A DNA stretch of 10,690 bases from Methanoregula sp. UBA276. GTDB taxonomy: Archaea > Halobacteriota > Methanomicrobia > Methanomicrobiales > Methanospirillaceae. The notes under the pieces are model-generated. The model was given only the letters and a program-made list of their open reading frames with translations. It had not been told where the DNA came from and did not search any database. A program made the translations under genes and the position numbers. Below, in pieces: positions 1-6,229 of this stretch (position 1 is its first letter; each line of letters opens with the position of its first letter). Location: positions 1 through 10,690 of the forward strand of contig DANA01000085.1 in the NCBI GenBank assembly GCA_002508495.1, read 5' to 3'.

Positions 1-30
1 GTAGTATTCCTCTTTCCGGAAAAATGGTCC

Positions 31-61
31 CCCCCTTGCGCCAGCCCTGCCCCCAAGGGGG
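31..61. repeat. GC-rich inverted repeat (hairpin 1)
   Basis: CCCCCTTG at 31-38 is the exact reverse complement of CAAGGGGG at 54-61, giving a perfect 8-bp stem with a 15-nt loop. An alternative tighter fold pairs GCCCCC (49-54) with GGGGGC (57-62). No T-run follows on either strand, so a classical terminator is not supported. It could belong to the 3' region of a gene left of the window. Confidence 0.45.
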
Positions 62-143
62 CGGGGGCGCATGCGATGCCTCCGCACAACCTGTACGGGA
101 CACACTCCCGACAAAAATCGTATCTACAAAATAAAAATTGAGG

Positions 144-175
144 CCGCCGCACAGGCGCCCAAACGGGTGCGGCGG
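144..175. repeat. GC-rich inverted repeat (hairpin 2)
   Basis: CCGCCGCAC (144-152) and GTGCGGCGG (167-175) form a perfect 9-bp stem around a 14-nt loop. It sits just after an A-rich stretch (about 126-138). The role is unknown; possibilities are a structured RNA, a transcript end or a dispersed intergenic palindrome. Confidence 0.5.
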
Positions 176-194
176 AAAGTATCGTAAAGGGGGT

Positions 195-215
195 ATGGGG
201 GCAGTGTGCCCCCAT
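195..215. repeat. Inverted repeat with 3-nt loop (hairpin 3)
   Basis: ATGGGGGCA (195-203) and TGCCCCCAT (207-215) are perfect 9-bp arms separated only by GTG, the tightest hairpin in the window. No oligo-T follows on either strand. The gene-free stretch 1-442 holds this, two other hairpins and some A/T-rich patches. Frame 1 is open from the edge to 138, but the translation has no recognisable domain. Confidence 0.55.
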
Positions 216-374
216 CATCACTTCAAATGATTTCTCCAGAGCACGGTTTTCGTATCGTTTCTCCGGGTATCAAACCTTCATTCCCCAAAAAAGAACACGA
301 TGGATCGGCACTTCCGGATACCTGGTTCTCCAGTTTTTTCGCGCTTCTCTGGTGAAGCATAGTTCATGTCGGTT

Positions 375-381
375 AAAAAAA
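375..381 (-). terminator. Possible oligo-T terminator of the dCMP deaminase gene
   Basis: Seven consecutive A on the plus strand make seven T in the minus-strand transcript, about 60 nt after the dCMP deaminase stop codon. A second run of six lies at 287-292. Archaeal RNA polymerase commonly stops at such U-tracts without needing a hairpin. The placement fits, but nothing else confirms it. Confidence 0.35.
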
Positions 382-442
382 GAGCAGAAAACGGGAATGG
401 ATATCTGTAAAACCATTCCTCCAACAACCTGGTGGTGAGATA

Positions 443-928
443 TTACCTGGCATCTTCGCCCAGCGCCTCGCGGCTGCGCATCTGGTACAGGACCATGGGG
501 TCCATCTCCTTGTAGGTCTCGTTTCCGGTCTTCATGATGACATTGGCAATGCCGCTGTTGACGATCATCTTGGAACAGAGGAAGCAGGGCCAGATCAGGG
601 TCGTTGCATCGGTCTCGACATCGAAGCCGGCAAGGTAGAGGGTACAGCCACGGGCATGTTTGCCAGCCTGCAGGAGGGCATTCATCTCGGCATGGACGCT
701 CCGGCACCGCTCATAGTTTGAGCCGGACGGGATGTTGTGCTCTTTTCTCCAGCAGCGGTTCAGCTCGGTGCAGTCCATCTGTTTGCGGGGAGCTCCCGTG
801 TAGCCCGTCGAGACGATGGTGTTGAACTCATCGACGATGATCGCGCCAAAGTTGCGCCGGAGGCAGGTGCCCTGGTGGGCGCACCGCGTGGCAAGGTCAA
901 GGAAGTACTGGTGCCTGTTGGTCCGCAT
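443..928 (-). CDS. dCMP deaminase (deoxycytidylate deaminase) family protein
   Basis: The 161-residue product matches the zinc-dependent cytidine/deoxycytidylate deaminase fold. The HAE motif lies at 79-81 (zinc ligand His79, proton-shuttle Glu81) and PCFLC at 114-118 (zinc ligands Cys115 and Cys118). The N-terminal GAIIVD strand (28-33) and the Cys- and Arg-rich insert with GYTGAPR (42-48) are typical of dCMP deaminases rather than free cytidine deaminases. Length is normal. Members deaminate dCMP to dUMP, the substrate of thymidylate synthase. The gene is monocistronic and divergent from the GyrI-like gene. The ATG at 928 is preferred: it lies about 30 bp after a TTTAATA box, so the transcript should be nearly leaderless, and no Shine-Dalgarno is seen. 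A ComE-type or other deaminase label is possible, but the dCMP assignment is well supported. Confidence 0.9.
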   Translation of the reverse strand: MRTNRHQYFLDLATRCAHQGTCLRRNFGAIIVDEFNTIVSTGYTGAPRKQMDCTELNRCWRKEHNIPSGSNYERCRSVHAEMNALLQAGKHARGCTLYLAGFDVETDATTLIWPCFLCSKMIVNSGIANVIMKTGNETYKEMDPMVLYQMRSREALGEDAR

Positions 929-952
929 GTACCGGAATATTTGGCAATGACC

Positions 953-963
953 GGTATTAAACC
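953..963 (-). promoter_or_regulatory. TATA-box promoter of the dCMP deaminase gene
   Basis: On the minus strand the sequence reads GGTTTAATACC, with the TTTAATA core centred near 958. A start site about 25 nt on, near 933, would leave a leader of only about five nucleotides before the ATG at 928. The same 11 bp occurs in front of the gene starting at 7376. Confidence 0.5.
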
Positions 964-994
964 GGTTGGTTTTTCACTTTCGCGCTGTGCGACC

Positions 995-1008
995 ACCGGT
1001 AATTTATG
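995..1008 (+). promoter_or_regulatory. Candidate promoter of the GyrI-like gene
   Basis: ACCGGT (995-1000) runs directly into the A/T-rich AATTTATG. A TATA centre near 1004 predicts transcription from about 1028, just before the GGTGAT ribosome site at 1029-1034. The core is a poorer match to TTTAWATA than the other promoters here. Confidence 0.3.
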
Positions 1009-1039
1009 AAACAAACGGGAGATCCGCTGGTGATGCAAC

Positions 1040-1510
1040 ATGGCAGAGATTCACCTTATTGATATGCCCGAACTGGAAGTCCTGAGTAAGAAAAAGACGG
1101 GGACGTATACCCTGATACCGGAACTGCTGGTGCAGGTCGTGATGTATATCCAAAAGAGAGGTATTCCCATCACCGGACCGCCGATCTTCATCTGCAGCGA
1201 GACCTCCCCGGAGGCCGTGCAGCACGCGCAGGAGACCGGAACCGCGGTTGTTGAAGTGGCATGGCCGGTCAACGGGCCAATGCAGGGGAGCGGTGAGATC
1301 CTGTACCGGAAGCTTGCGGGGGGAAAGATGGCCCACACGGTACACAAGGGACCGTACGAGGCCTGCGAGCCGGCGTACCTGGCGCTGTTTGACTGGATAG
1401 CAAAAAACGGCCTTACCATCTGCGGCCCGGTCCGTGAGGTCTATCCCAACGATCCCCGGGAAGTGCCACCGGACGAGATCCTGACCCTTATCTACGTCCC
1501 GGTCCGGTGA
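1040..1510 (+). CDS. Stand-alone GyrI-like (AraC effector-binding) small-molecule-binding protein
   Basis: The 156-residue product is a complete GyrI-like/AraC-E domain with no DNA-binding domain attached. It shows the usual two-fold repeat: an N-terminal half with the ligand-facing strand TGTYTLIPELL (20-30) and a C-terminal half with HTVHKGPYEACEPAYLALFDWI (split here: HTVHKGPYEAC at 99-109, then the helix to 120). The family signature REVYPNDPREVPPDEILT ends the protein (132-149). GyrI-like domains bind hydrophobic or cationic small molecules; some stand-alone members are reported to hydrolyse reactive cyclopropane compounds, so a detoxification role is possible but not shown. The ATG at 1040 is preceded by GGTGAT at 1029-1034 with 5-nt spacing, a good archaeal ribosome site. 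The gene converges on the DUF1294 gene with 9 bp between stops. Confidence 0.85.
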   Translation: MAEIHLIDMPELEVLSKKKTGTYTLIPELLVQVVMYIQKRGIPITGPPIFICSETSPEAVQHAQETGTAVVEVAWPVNGPMQGSGEILYRKLAGGKMAHTVHKGPYEACEPAYLALFDWIAKNGLTICGPVREVYPNDPREVPPDEILTLIYVPVR

Positions 1511-1519
1511 GGGGACAAC

Positions 1520-1792
1520 CTACCAGCTGCCAAGCCGGATGATGAGCAGGACGTGCAGCGCGGCAAAGAGCCAGACGAGCAGGAAGCGGGTGTGCCGGGT
1601 CTTGTGACGGAAAATATACATTGCTGCAAGCGCACCGAACGGGCCGGCCGCCGCGAGCAGGAGGAGGGTGCTCTCAAAAATCCGCCACCCGTTGCGTTTT
1701 GCCCGGAACTTGTCCATGAGAAAGACGGCAAAGGAGAGGAGGTTCACCCCTGCGCAGGCAAGGACGAGCAGATCGCGGTACAGTGCGTCCAT
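1520..1792 (-). CDS. DUF1294 family small membrane protein
   Basis: With the ATG at 1792 the product is 90 residues. It has the DUF1294 pattern: a first hydrophobic helix (LLVLACAGVNLLSFAVFLMDK), the hallmark MDK-x-A-K-x-x-x-WRI-x-E segment, a second hydrophobic helix with a Gly-Pro turn (AAAGPFGALAAMYIF), the FRHKTRHTRF motif, and a last hydrophobic helix (LLVWLFAALHVLLIIRL). It is therefore an integral membrane protein of about three segments; the family function is unknown. A GTG at 1828 would add 12 residues and overlap the upstream gene. The ATG at 1792 is preferred because GGAGTGA, formed over the stop codon of that gene, lies about 11 nt ahead of it. It is the second gene of a minus-strand pair and is probably translated after DUF6125. 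Confidence 0.85.
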   Translation of the reverse strand: MDALYRDLLVLACAGVNLLSFAVFLMDKFRAKRNGWRIFESTLLLLAAAGPFGALAAMYIFRHKTRHTRFLLVWLFAALHVLLIIRLGSW

Positions 1793-1803
1793 GAGGGGGC
1801 TGG

Positions 1804-2325
1804 TCACTCCTGAAGGGTGAAATGCCACCGGCAGAACATCTCCGGCGGGTGGGGATCCGGCGGGGCAAATTCACATTCCACAACGATGCGGGGATCGATC
1901 GCGCGGGCAAATGCCGTGAACTCTGCACGGTGCATCTCGCGGCACACATACTCGCCATCCCCGCGGCGAAGCCGGGCAACCTGCGTCGGGCACGAGGGGA
2001 CTTCGATGATCACCTCGTCCTCTTCTTCCCTGATGGTATAGTTCACGATCATTGCCCACGGGAAGTGGCGCAGGGCCCGGACAAAGCCGGCAAGCCCTTT
2101 CTCCGTGATGGCGAACCTGCGGACAATGTCCTTTGCCGCCATGCCGGCGACCCTTCCCCAGACCTGCTCGTTGATCCGCTCCGCAACCGGCTGGCTGTAC
2201 TGTTCCGTGATGTTGATGAACCAGAACGCATCCACCACGCGATAGTGCCAGAGTAAAAATTCCAGGTACTGGTGCTTCTCCTCATCATTCATCCGGTCAA
2301 AAAGGTCAAGGTTCATCCCGTCCAT
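1804..2325 (-). CDS. DUF6125 family protein (methanogen-type)
   Basis: The 173-residue soluble protein matches a family I recognise from methanogens and other anaerobes (DUF6125). An N-terminal helical part contains WHYRVVDAFWFINITEQY (26-43). A C-terminal part has the conserved order SCPTQVARLRRG (111-122), C128, EFTAFARAIDPRI (135-147), C151, PPDPHPPEMFC (155-165) and a final W-x-F-T-L. Four cysteines (112, 128, 151, 165) and His159 are spaced as if for a metal or cofactor site, but this is inference and the biochemical role is unknown. The family resembles L-2-amino-thiazoline-4-carboxylate hydrolase-like proteins in my memory; no activity is claimed. The ATG at 2325 follows GGTGGTGGCAG. 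It leads a two-gene unit with the DUF1294 gene 11 bp downstream and is divergent from the Doc-like gene. Confidence 0.75.
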   Translation of the reverse strand: MDGMNLDLFDRMNDEEKHQYLEFLLWHYRVVDAFWFINITEQYSQPVAERINEQVWGRVAGMAAKDIVRRFAITEKGLAGFVRALRHFPWAMIVNYTIREEEDEVIIEVPSCPTQVARLRRGDGEYVCREMHRAEFTAFARAIDPRIVVECEFAPPDPHPPEMFCRWHFTLQE

Positions 2326-2392
2326 CTGCCACCACCCGGCGTCGGTTCATAAGAGGTGTTCCTGCCCTGCATATCAAGGTAGTTGTTTTTGG

Positions 2393-2405
2393 TTTTTTTT
2401 AAAAA
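2393..2405. promoter_or_regulatory. Symmetrical A/T tract, candidate TATA element for both divergent genes
   Basis: Eight T followed by five A contain the self-complementary TTTTTAAAAA (2396-2405), which can act as a TATA box in either direction. It predicts starts near 2375 on the minus strand (about 50-nt leader for the DUF6125 gene) and near 2426 on the plus strand (about 60-nt leader for the Doc-like gene). It is the only strongly A/T-rich stretch in the 160-bp intergenic region. Confidence 0.4.
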
Positions 2406-2458
2406 CACACTCGCAGGAGAGCCTTTGAGACCCCCGGCCGGACAGCGCAAGATTTGCA

Positions 2459-2492
2459 TCCCTGCAGGGACAACGATTACCCTGCATGCAGG
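2459..2492. promoter_or_regulatory. Two 12-bp palindromes over the start of the Doc-like gene (candidate operator)
   Basis: TCCCTGCAGGGA (2459-2470) and CCTGCATGCAGG (2481-2492) are both perfect palindromes. The second has the ATG start codon at its centre. Their centres are 22 bp apart, about two DNA turns, and both contain CCCTGCA in the same orientation. A further CCCTGCAT lies at 2365-2372. The arrangement suggests binding of a dimeric regulator or an RNA fold masking the start; neither is shown. Confidence 0.45.
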
Positions 2493-2854
2493 ATCTTTCC
2501 GTTGATCAGGTTATTGCCCTTCATGCCGCCATCATTGCACGGGACGGCGGAGACGGGCGGATCATCTCCGAGGCAAATCTCCACGAGCTGGTTTTCCGGG
2601 CAAATCTCACGCCGGACCCGGTAGACCGGGCAGCCCTTGTGCTCTGGTCGCTTGTGGCCTACCCGGCATTCCGGGAGGGCAATTGCCGTACTGCCGAAAA
2701 ACTGGCTATCGGGATCCTCGCACAGGAGGGATATCGCATCCCGGGCGGGGATAGAGCGGGACTGGGAGACCTGGCCCGGGGAATTGATACATTCGTGGTT
2801 GAACCGGAGGACATTACGGCATGGCTGACGACTCATGCCAAAAAAGAGGAGTGA
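2486..2854 (+). CDS. Doc/Fic-fold protein lacking the catalytic histidine
   Basis: The 122-residue protein has the size and layout of death-on-curing (Doc) proteins: an N-terminal SVDQVIALHAAIIARDGG (5-22), an ISEANLHELVF helix (27-37), and a Fic-type loop PAFREGNCR (60-68) followed by the helix TAEKLAIGILAQEGYRI. The Fic motif is normally H-x-F-x-x-G-N-(G/K)-R. Here Phe62, Gly65, Asn66 and Arg68 are kept, but the catalytic His position is Pro60 and the Gly/Lys position is Cys67. Doc and Fic enzymes phosphorylate or AMPylate target proteins; without the His, transfer by the known mechanism is unlikely. No antitoxin-like gene (Phd, AbrB) is adjacent. The ATG at 2486 has no clear ribosome site and sits inside a palindrome. 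The gene ends 5 bp from the convergent PhzF-like gene. The fold assignment is fairly sure, the function is not. Confidence 0.72.
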   Translation: MQDLSVDQVIALHAAIIARDGGDGRIISEANLHELVFRANLTPDPVDRAALVLWSLVAYPAFREGNCRTAEKLAIGILAQEGYRIPGGDRAGLGDLARGIDTFVVEPEDITAWLTTHAKKEE

Positions 2855-2859
2855 CGTCG

Positions 2860-3750
2860 TTACAGGAGGAGGTATTCGCCCTCTACCCGGACGGTCCCGT
2901 TCCCGCCAAAGTAGACGGTTCGCTGCCGTGCGGATGAATCGCTCACCAGCAGGATCCGGTTCGGGTTTTCGCGGCTTTTCCCCTGCTCGATGGCCATCGT
3001 CTTCCCGTCCCAGGACCCGCCGGCAAGAAGATGGTAGCCAAAGGCGGCATTCCCGGACCCGGTTGCAGGATCTTCCAGGTACCCGAAGATTGGGGCAAAG
3101 ACCCTTGTGCGGTATGCTGCACCACCGGTCGAGACTTCCCCGGTGTGGACAAGGACTATCTCGATCCCGTGACGGGTGCAGAACTCCCGCAGGTGCTGGG
3201 CATCAGGACGGAGCGTGAGCAGGGTGGCAAGCGAGCGCAGGGGGACGATCAGGGTGACGAGCCCGGCACTGACAACGGCGATGCCGGCGGGATCGGCAAT
3301 CTCCCCGGGCGGAAGTCTGAGGGCTGCTGCAACAGCATCCGGCTCGGGAATGGTTGGCAGGGACAGGGGCGGGGGGGCGCTGACAAAGATTGCATCCTCT
3401 TCTGCAATCTCGTTCCGCACCAGGATCTGCTGGTCGCCAATGTGGATGCTGATGATAGGTTTCAGCAGGAGATCCGGATCGTTTTTCACCAGATCATACA
3501 TAGCCGCGATCGTGCCATGGCCGCAGAAAGCCACCTCGCGTTCAGCCGAGAAGAAGCGGAGCGTGAGGACCTCATCCTCGTGATACACGAAGACGACCTC
3601 GCTGACACAACCCGCCATCTCGCGGGCGATCTGCTGCATCTGGTCGGGGGTAATCGCGGCAGGACTGTCAAGGTAGATGCAGCCTGCAGGGTTCCCGCCG
3701 GACCTGTTGAACACAAACGCATCAATTTTCTTAAACCGGAGCCGTTGCAT
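2860..3750 (-). CDS. PhzF family isomerase/epimerase-like protein
   Basis: The 296-residue product has the full two-domain PhzF (diaminopimelate epimerase-like) layout. The N-terminal KIDAFVFNRSGGNPAGC (8-24) carries the GNPAG signature. The conserved acidic residue of SEVVFV is Glu51, equivalent to the catalytic Glu of PhzF. CGHGT (76-80) closes the first half, and EDPATGSGN (226-234) is the second-half signature. PhzF-type enzymes use the single Glu as an acid/base for hydrogen shifts and, unlike DapF, do not need a Cys pair. The substrate of this member is not deducible, and no phenazine genes are nearby. The ATG at 3748-3750 follows AGGTGA with 6-nt spacing, and a separate TATA element lies upstream, so it is probably transcribed apart from dinB, 145 bp away on the same strand. 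Confidence 0.88.
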   Translation of the reverse strand: MQRLRFKKIDAFVFNRSGGNPAGCIYLDSPAAITPDQMQQIAREMAGCVSEVVFVYHEDEVLTLRFFSAEREVAFCGHGTIAAMYDLVKNDPDLLLKPIISIHIGDQQILVRNEIAEEDAIFVSAPPPLSLPTIPEPDAVAAALRLPPGEIADPAGIAVVSAGLVTLIVPLRSLATLLTLRPDAQHLREFCTRHGIEIVLVHTGEVSTGGAAYRTRVFAPIFGYLEDPATGSGNAAFGYHLLAGGSWDGKTMAIEQGKSRENPNRILLVSDSSARQRTVYFGGNGTVRVEGEYLLL

Positions 3751-3814
3751 CTTTTCTCACCTGCTGCATCCCGCGGGGAATCAAAACGGCGTTCTGGACC
3801 CGGGCGGCGGAATG

Positions 3815-3824
3815 AAAATATATC
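3815..3824 (-). promoter_or_regulatory. TATA-box promoter of the PhzF-family gene
   Basis: The minus strand reads GATATATTTT here, in otherwise GC-rich sequence between dinB and the PhzF-family gene. Transcription would begin near 3795 and leave a leader of about 45 nt that contains the AGGTGA ribosome site. Confidence 0.45.
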
Positions 3825-3895
3825 GGGCTTCATGGGTTATCAACTTTCCAAACCCTGCTGCCGGTGCCGGGCATGACGTTGCCATATCGATACGG

Positions 3896-5023
3896 TCAGA
3901 CCGCGAAGGTCATCTGGTGGGGATGCGTTTTCTCAAGCGCAGAGAGGCGGATGCCGATGAGCCGTACCTTCCTGCCATCATACATCTCCCGAAGCAGTGC
4001 ACAGGATACCTCCCGTACCATGCCGGGTTCATCCGAGGGGTGAGGGAGGGTCCGGGACCTGGTGCGGGTCACAAACCCGTGGTACCGGACCTTGACCGTG
4101 ATGGTACGAAAACGCAGGTGCTCATCCGCAAGGTTCGTGCAGACCGATGCTGCAAGGGCATCAAGGCTTGCAGAGAGCAGGGCCGGGTCATCGGTATCGG
4201 AGGCAAAGGTGGTCTCGCGCGAAACGGATTTGATCCCGTCATATGCTTCAAGACCGGCGCTATCATGTCCCTGTGCCAGCGCCTGCAGGGCAACAGCACC
4301 GCGGCCGAACCGGCCAAGCAGCACCTGGATGTCTGTTTTTGCAAGATCGTCAACCGTCCGGATACCCAGTTCAAGGAGCCGGGCCTCTGCTTTTTTCCCG
4401 ATGCCGGGAATCTTCTTGACCGGCAGCGGGGCAAGGAACGAACGGACATCTGCGGGTTCGACAATGGTGAGCCCGTTGGGCTTGTGGAAGTCCGAGGCTA
4501 TTTTTGCCACGGTCTTTCCCGGTGCAAGCCCGATCGAGCAGGAAAGGCCGAAGCGCTCCCGGACCAGTTCCTGGAGATGCCGGGCAAACAATGCCGCGGC
4601 GGCAAAGGACCCGCAGGGAGTACAATCCAGGTAAGCCTCATCAATGCTCACCTGCAGGCACCGGAAACCGGGTGTCCGCAAAAGGTCCATGATCTGGCCC
4701 GAGATCCGGGCATAATGATCGAAGTCGGGGGGGAGGAAAACCGCATGCGGGCAGAGGGTGTAGGCCTGCGATACCGGCATGGCGGAGCGGATACCATATG
4801 CCCGGGCCTCGTAGGAACAGGTGCAGGCAACCCCTCTTCCCCGGCCCCCGTCGGGATCCGCACCCACAACCACGGGTTTTCCCTGGAGTTCGGGGCGGCG
4901 CTGCACTTCGACGGATGCATAGAAACTGTCCATGTCGACATGGAGGAGGATCCCGTGCGGACCGCTGTCCGAAGATGCCACGCAGCCGGTTGGCATGCCC
5001 ACGGACGAGGGGCTCGAGATCAT
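3896..5023 (-). CDS. dinB: Y-family DNA polymerase IV (translesion polymerase)
   Basis: The 375-residue product is a complete DinB/Dpo4-type polymerase. The palm motif HVDMDSFYASVE (28-39) provides metal ligand Asp30 and steric-gate Tyr35. Fingers-region SYEARAYG (70-77) contacts the incoming nucleotide, and SIDEAYLD (126-133) supplies catalytic Asp128 and Glu129. A helix-hairpin-helix segment (LPVKKIPGIGKKAEARLLELGI) and a C-terminal little-finger domain follow. Such enzymes copy past damaged template bases with low fidelity. The C-terminus ends QMTFAV, a poor match to a PCNA-interacting box. The ATG at 5023 overlaps the stop of nreA by ATGA, implying coupled translation; Met10 (4996) is an alternative since the conserved part begins near residue 23. 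No frameshift or missing catalytic residue is seen. Confidence 0.95.
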   Translation of the reverse strand: MISSPSSVGMPTGCVASSDSGPHGILLHVDMDSFYASVEVQRRPELQGKPVVVGADPDGGRGRGVACTCSYEARAYGIRSAMPVSQAYTLCPHAVFLPPDFDHYARISGQIMDLLRTPGFRCLQVSIDEAYLDCTPCGSFAAAALFARHLQELVRERFGLSCSIGLAPGKTVAKIASDFHKPNGLTIVEPADVRSFLAPLPVKKIPGIGKKAEARLLELGIRTVDDLAKTDIQVLLGRFGRGAVALQALAQGHDSAGLEAYDGIKSVSRETTFASDTDDPALLSASLDALAASVCTNLADEHLRFRTITVKVRYHGFVTRTRSRTLPHPSDEPGMVREVSCALLREMYDGRKVRLIGIRLSALEKTHPHQMTFAV

Positions 5024-6201
5024 CCCATCGCCCCCCTGCCGGAAAAGTCAGAGAGAGTACACTGCCGCTCGCGGATCGTAGTCCGGAGAAGTTCTCCCTC
5101 TTCGATGAACCGCCGGACCGGAAGGGCAAACGAACTCCCGATATGGGAAAGGGCTGACCGGATATCCTCAAATTCTAATGCCGGCTGGTTCATGGCGTTC
5201 CTCACATTCTCCCGGACATTGAAGACCCCCATCGGGATGTAACCCTTGTGGGCTTCCCGCAGGATGATTGATCCGGCCTGTTCTTTCTGCCGGGCCAGTG
5301 CTTCCAAAACCGCCATCTTGCAGGAGTAGTAACAGCCGCCAAGCGGGGAATATTCCGTCTTCTTTTTGTGGCCTTCGTGATCTGAGAAGACCAGTTCCTC
5401 GTTCCCCAGCACCCGGAGGAATGCCTCCGACCATTCGTATTGCCAGCCGGTGGGCATCAGGATCACCGCGTAGTTGTTGTGAAGACTCGAGAACTCATGC
5501 ACGCGCCACGTATCGATGACCGTGTTCTTCTTCACCTCATTGAGGAGCCGGTCGGCAATGGTTGAGTCGCAGGCAGTGATTGACCACCGGGTCGGGACAA
5601 GGTGCCGGAATTTGCCCCGCCCCATTGTCCCGACGGAGAAAGCTTTCTGGATGTGGGAGATCGGGACGCCCTTTTTGTGGAGGTCCACCACTGCCTCAGC
5701 AGCAGGCAGGTCGGTATCGTAAAAGACCGATTCAAGGTCGCGGTTCCAGCGCCCGCTGGTTGTCTCGAACCGCTCGATCTCCGCGCTGGGACCAAACGGG
5801 GTGTGCTCTTCGGAGAACATTGTCCCGGCCGGCCTGCTGGAAAACGCCACTTCGCTCTCGACAGACGCTGCAGAGAGGGATATGTCCTGGAGCTGTTCGA
5901 CAAAATGCGTGCCAAGGTCTGCGGCATCGATCATCCGTTTCCCCCGGACAAGACCGAGGCGGTAACCGATGATCTCTTCCTGGGTTTTATTTCCCGAAAT
6001 CCAGCACTCGGGGGCATCCATCACGGTTGTGTCCCCGTGGACGGGGGTGACAAGGGGTCCTGCATACACATGCGGGTAATTCCAGCTGCCGATAAAAACA
6101 GACGGGGGGGAGCTGCCGGAGATCTCCTTGTCCATGGCTACCGATTGCATGGGCATCGTTGATGCTGTCAGTTGCCGGAGATACGCGCCCTTCCCGATCA
6201 T
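5020..6201 (-). CDS. nreA: NreA-family archaeal DNA repair protein
   Basis: The 393-residue product matches the archaeal Nre family (formerly DUF650/DUF651). It has the conserved SPPSVFIGSWNYPHVYAGPL (31-50), HGDTTVMDAPECW (55-67), LVPTRWSITA (201-210), GGCYYSCKMAVLE (288-300) and GVFNVRENVRN (325-335). The C-terminal QCTLSDFS (380-387) is a PCNA-interacting box (Gln380, Leu383, Phe386). In haloarchaea NreA has been linked to repair of alkylation-type damage with PCNA; the exact chemistry is unknown. Many family members begin with a Cys-rich zinc-binding segment, which is absent from this protein as started at 6201. No ATG, GTG or TTG lies between that ATG and an in-frame TAG at 6229-6231. 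It is the first gene of an operon with dinB, overlapping by ATGA. A TTTAAATA box gives a very short leader. Confidence 0.9.
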   Translation of the reverse strand: MIGKGAYLRQLTASTMPMQSVAMDKEISGSSPPSVFIGSWNYPHVYAGPLVTPVHGDTTVMDAPECWISGNKTQEEIIGYRLGLVRGKRMIDAADLGTHFVEQLQDISLSAASVESEVAFSSRPAGTMFSEEHTPFGPSAEIERFETTSGRWNRDLESVFYDTDLPAAEAVVDLHKKGVPISHIQKAFSVGTMGRGKFRHLVPTRWSITACDSTIADRLLNEVKKNTVIDTWRVHEFSSLHNNYAVILMPTGWQYEWSEAFLRVLGNEELVFSDHEGHKKKTEYSPLGGCYYSCKMAVLEALARQKEQAGSIILREAHKGYIPMGVFNVRENVRNAMNQPALEFEDIRSALSHIGSSFALPVRRFIEEGELLRTTIRERQCTLSDFSGRGAMG

Positions 6202-6229
6202 ACCCTGCAGGCATGGTCGGCACCAGGGC

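Noticed and set aside
1..138. Frame 1 open from the left edge to a TGA, possibly the end of a gene
   Set aside because: The translation is low in hydrophobic core residues, spans hairpin 1 and shows no family signature; not enough to call a gene.
270..707. A 145-codon minus-strand open frame overlapping the dCMP deaminase gene
   Set aside because: It shares sequence with the real deaminase in another frame; composition is Arg/Pro/Cys rich and no motif is present.
2486..3750. Doc-like gene and PhzF-family gene as a toxin-antitoxin pair
   Set aside because: They are on opposite strands and converge, and PhzF proteins are metabolic enzymes; no antitoxin-like small gene is next to the Doc-like gene.
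3031..3876. A 281-codon plus-strand open frame opposite the PhzF-family gene
   Set aside because: It is a mirror of the PhzF-family gene, with no ribosome site and no recognisable fold.
3677..5242. A 521-codon open frame on the plus strand opposite dinB and the end of nreA
   Set aside because: It lies fully antisense to two genes with clear catalytic motifs. Its translation has no domain and is Gly/Arg/Pro rich, as expected from the reverse reading of GC-rich codons.
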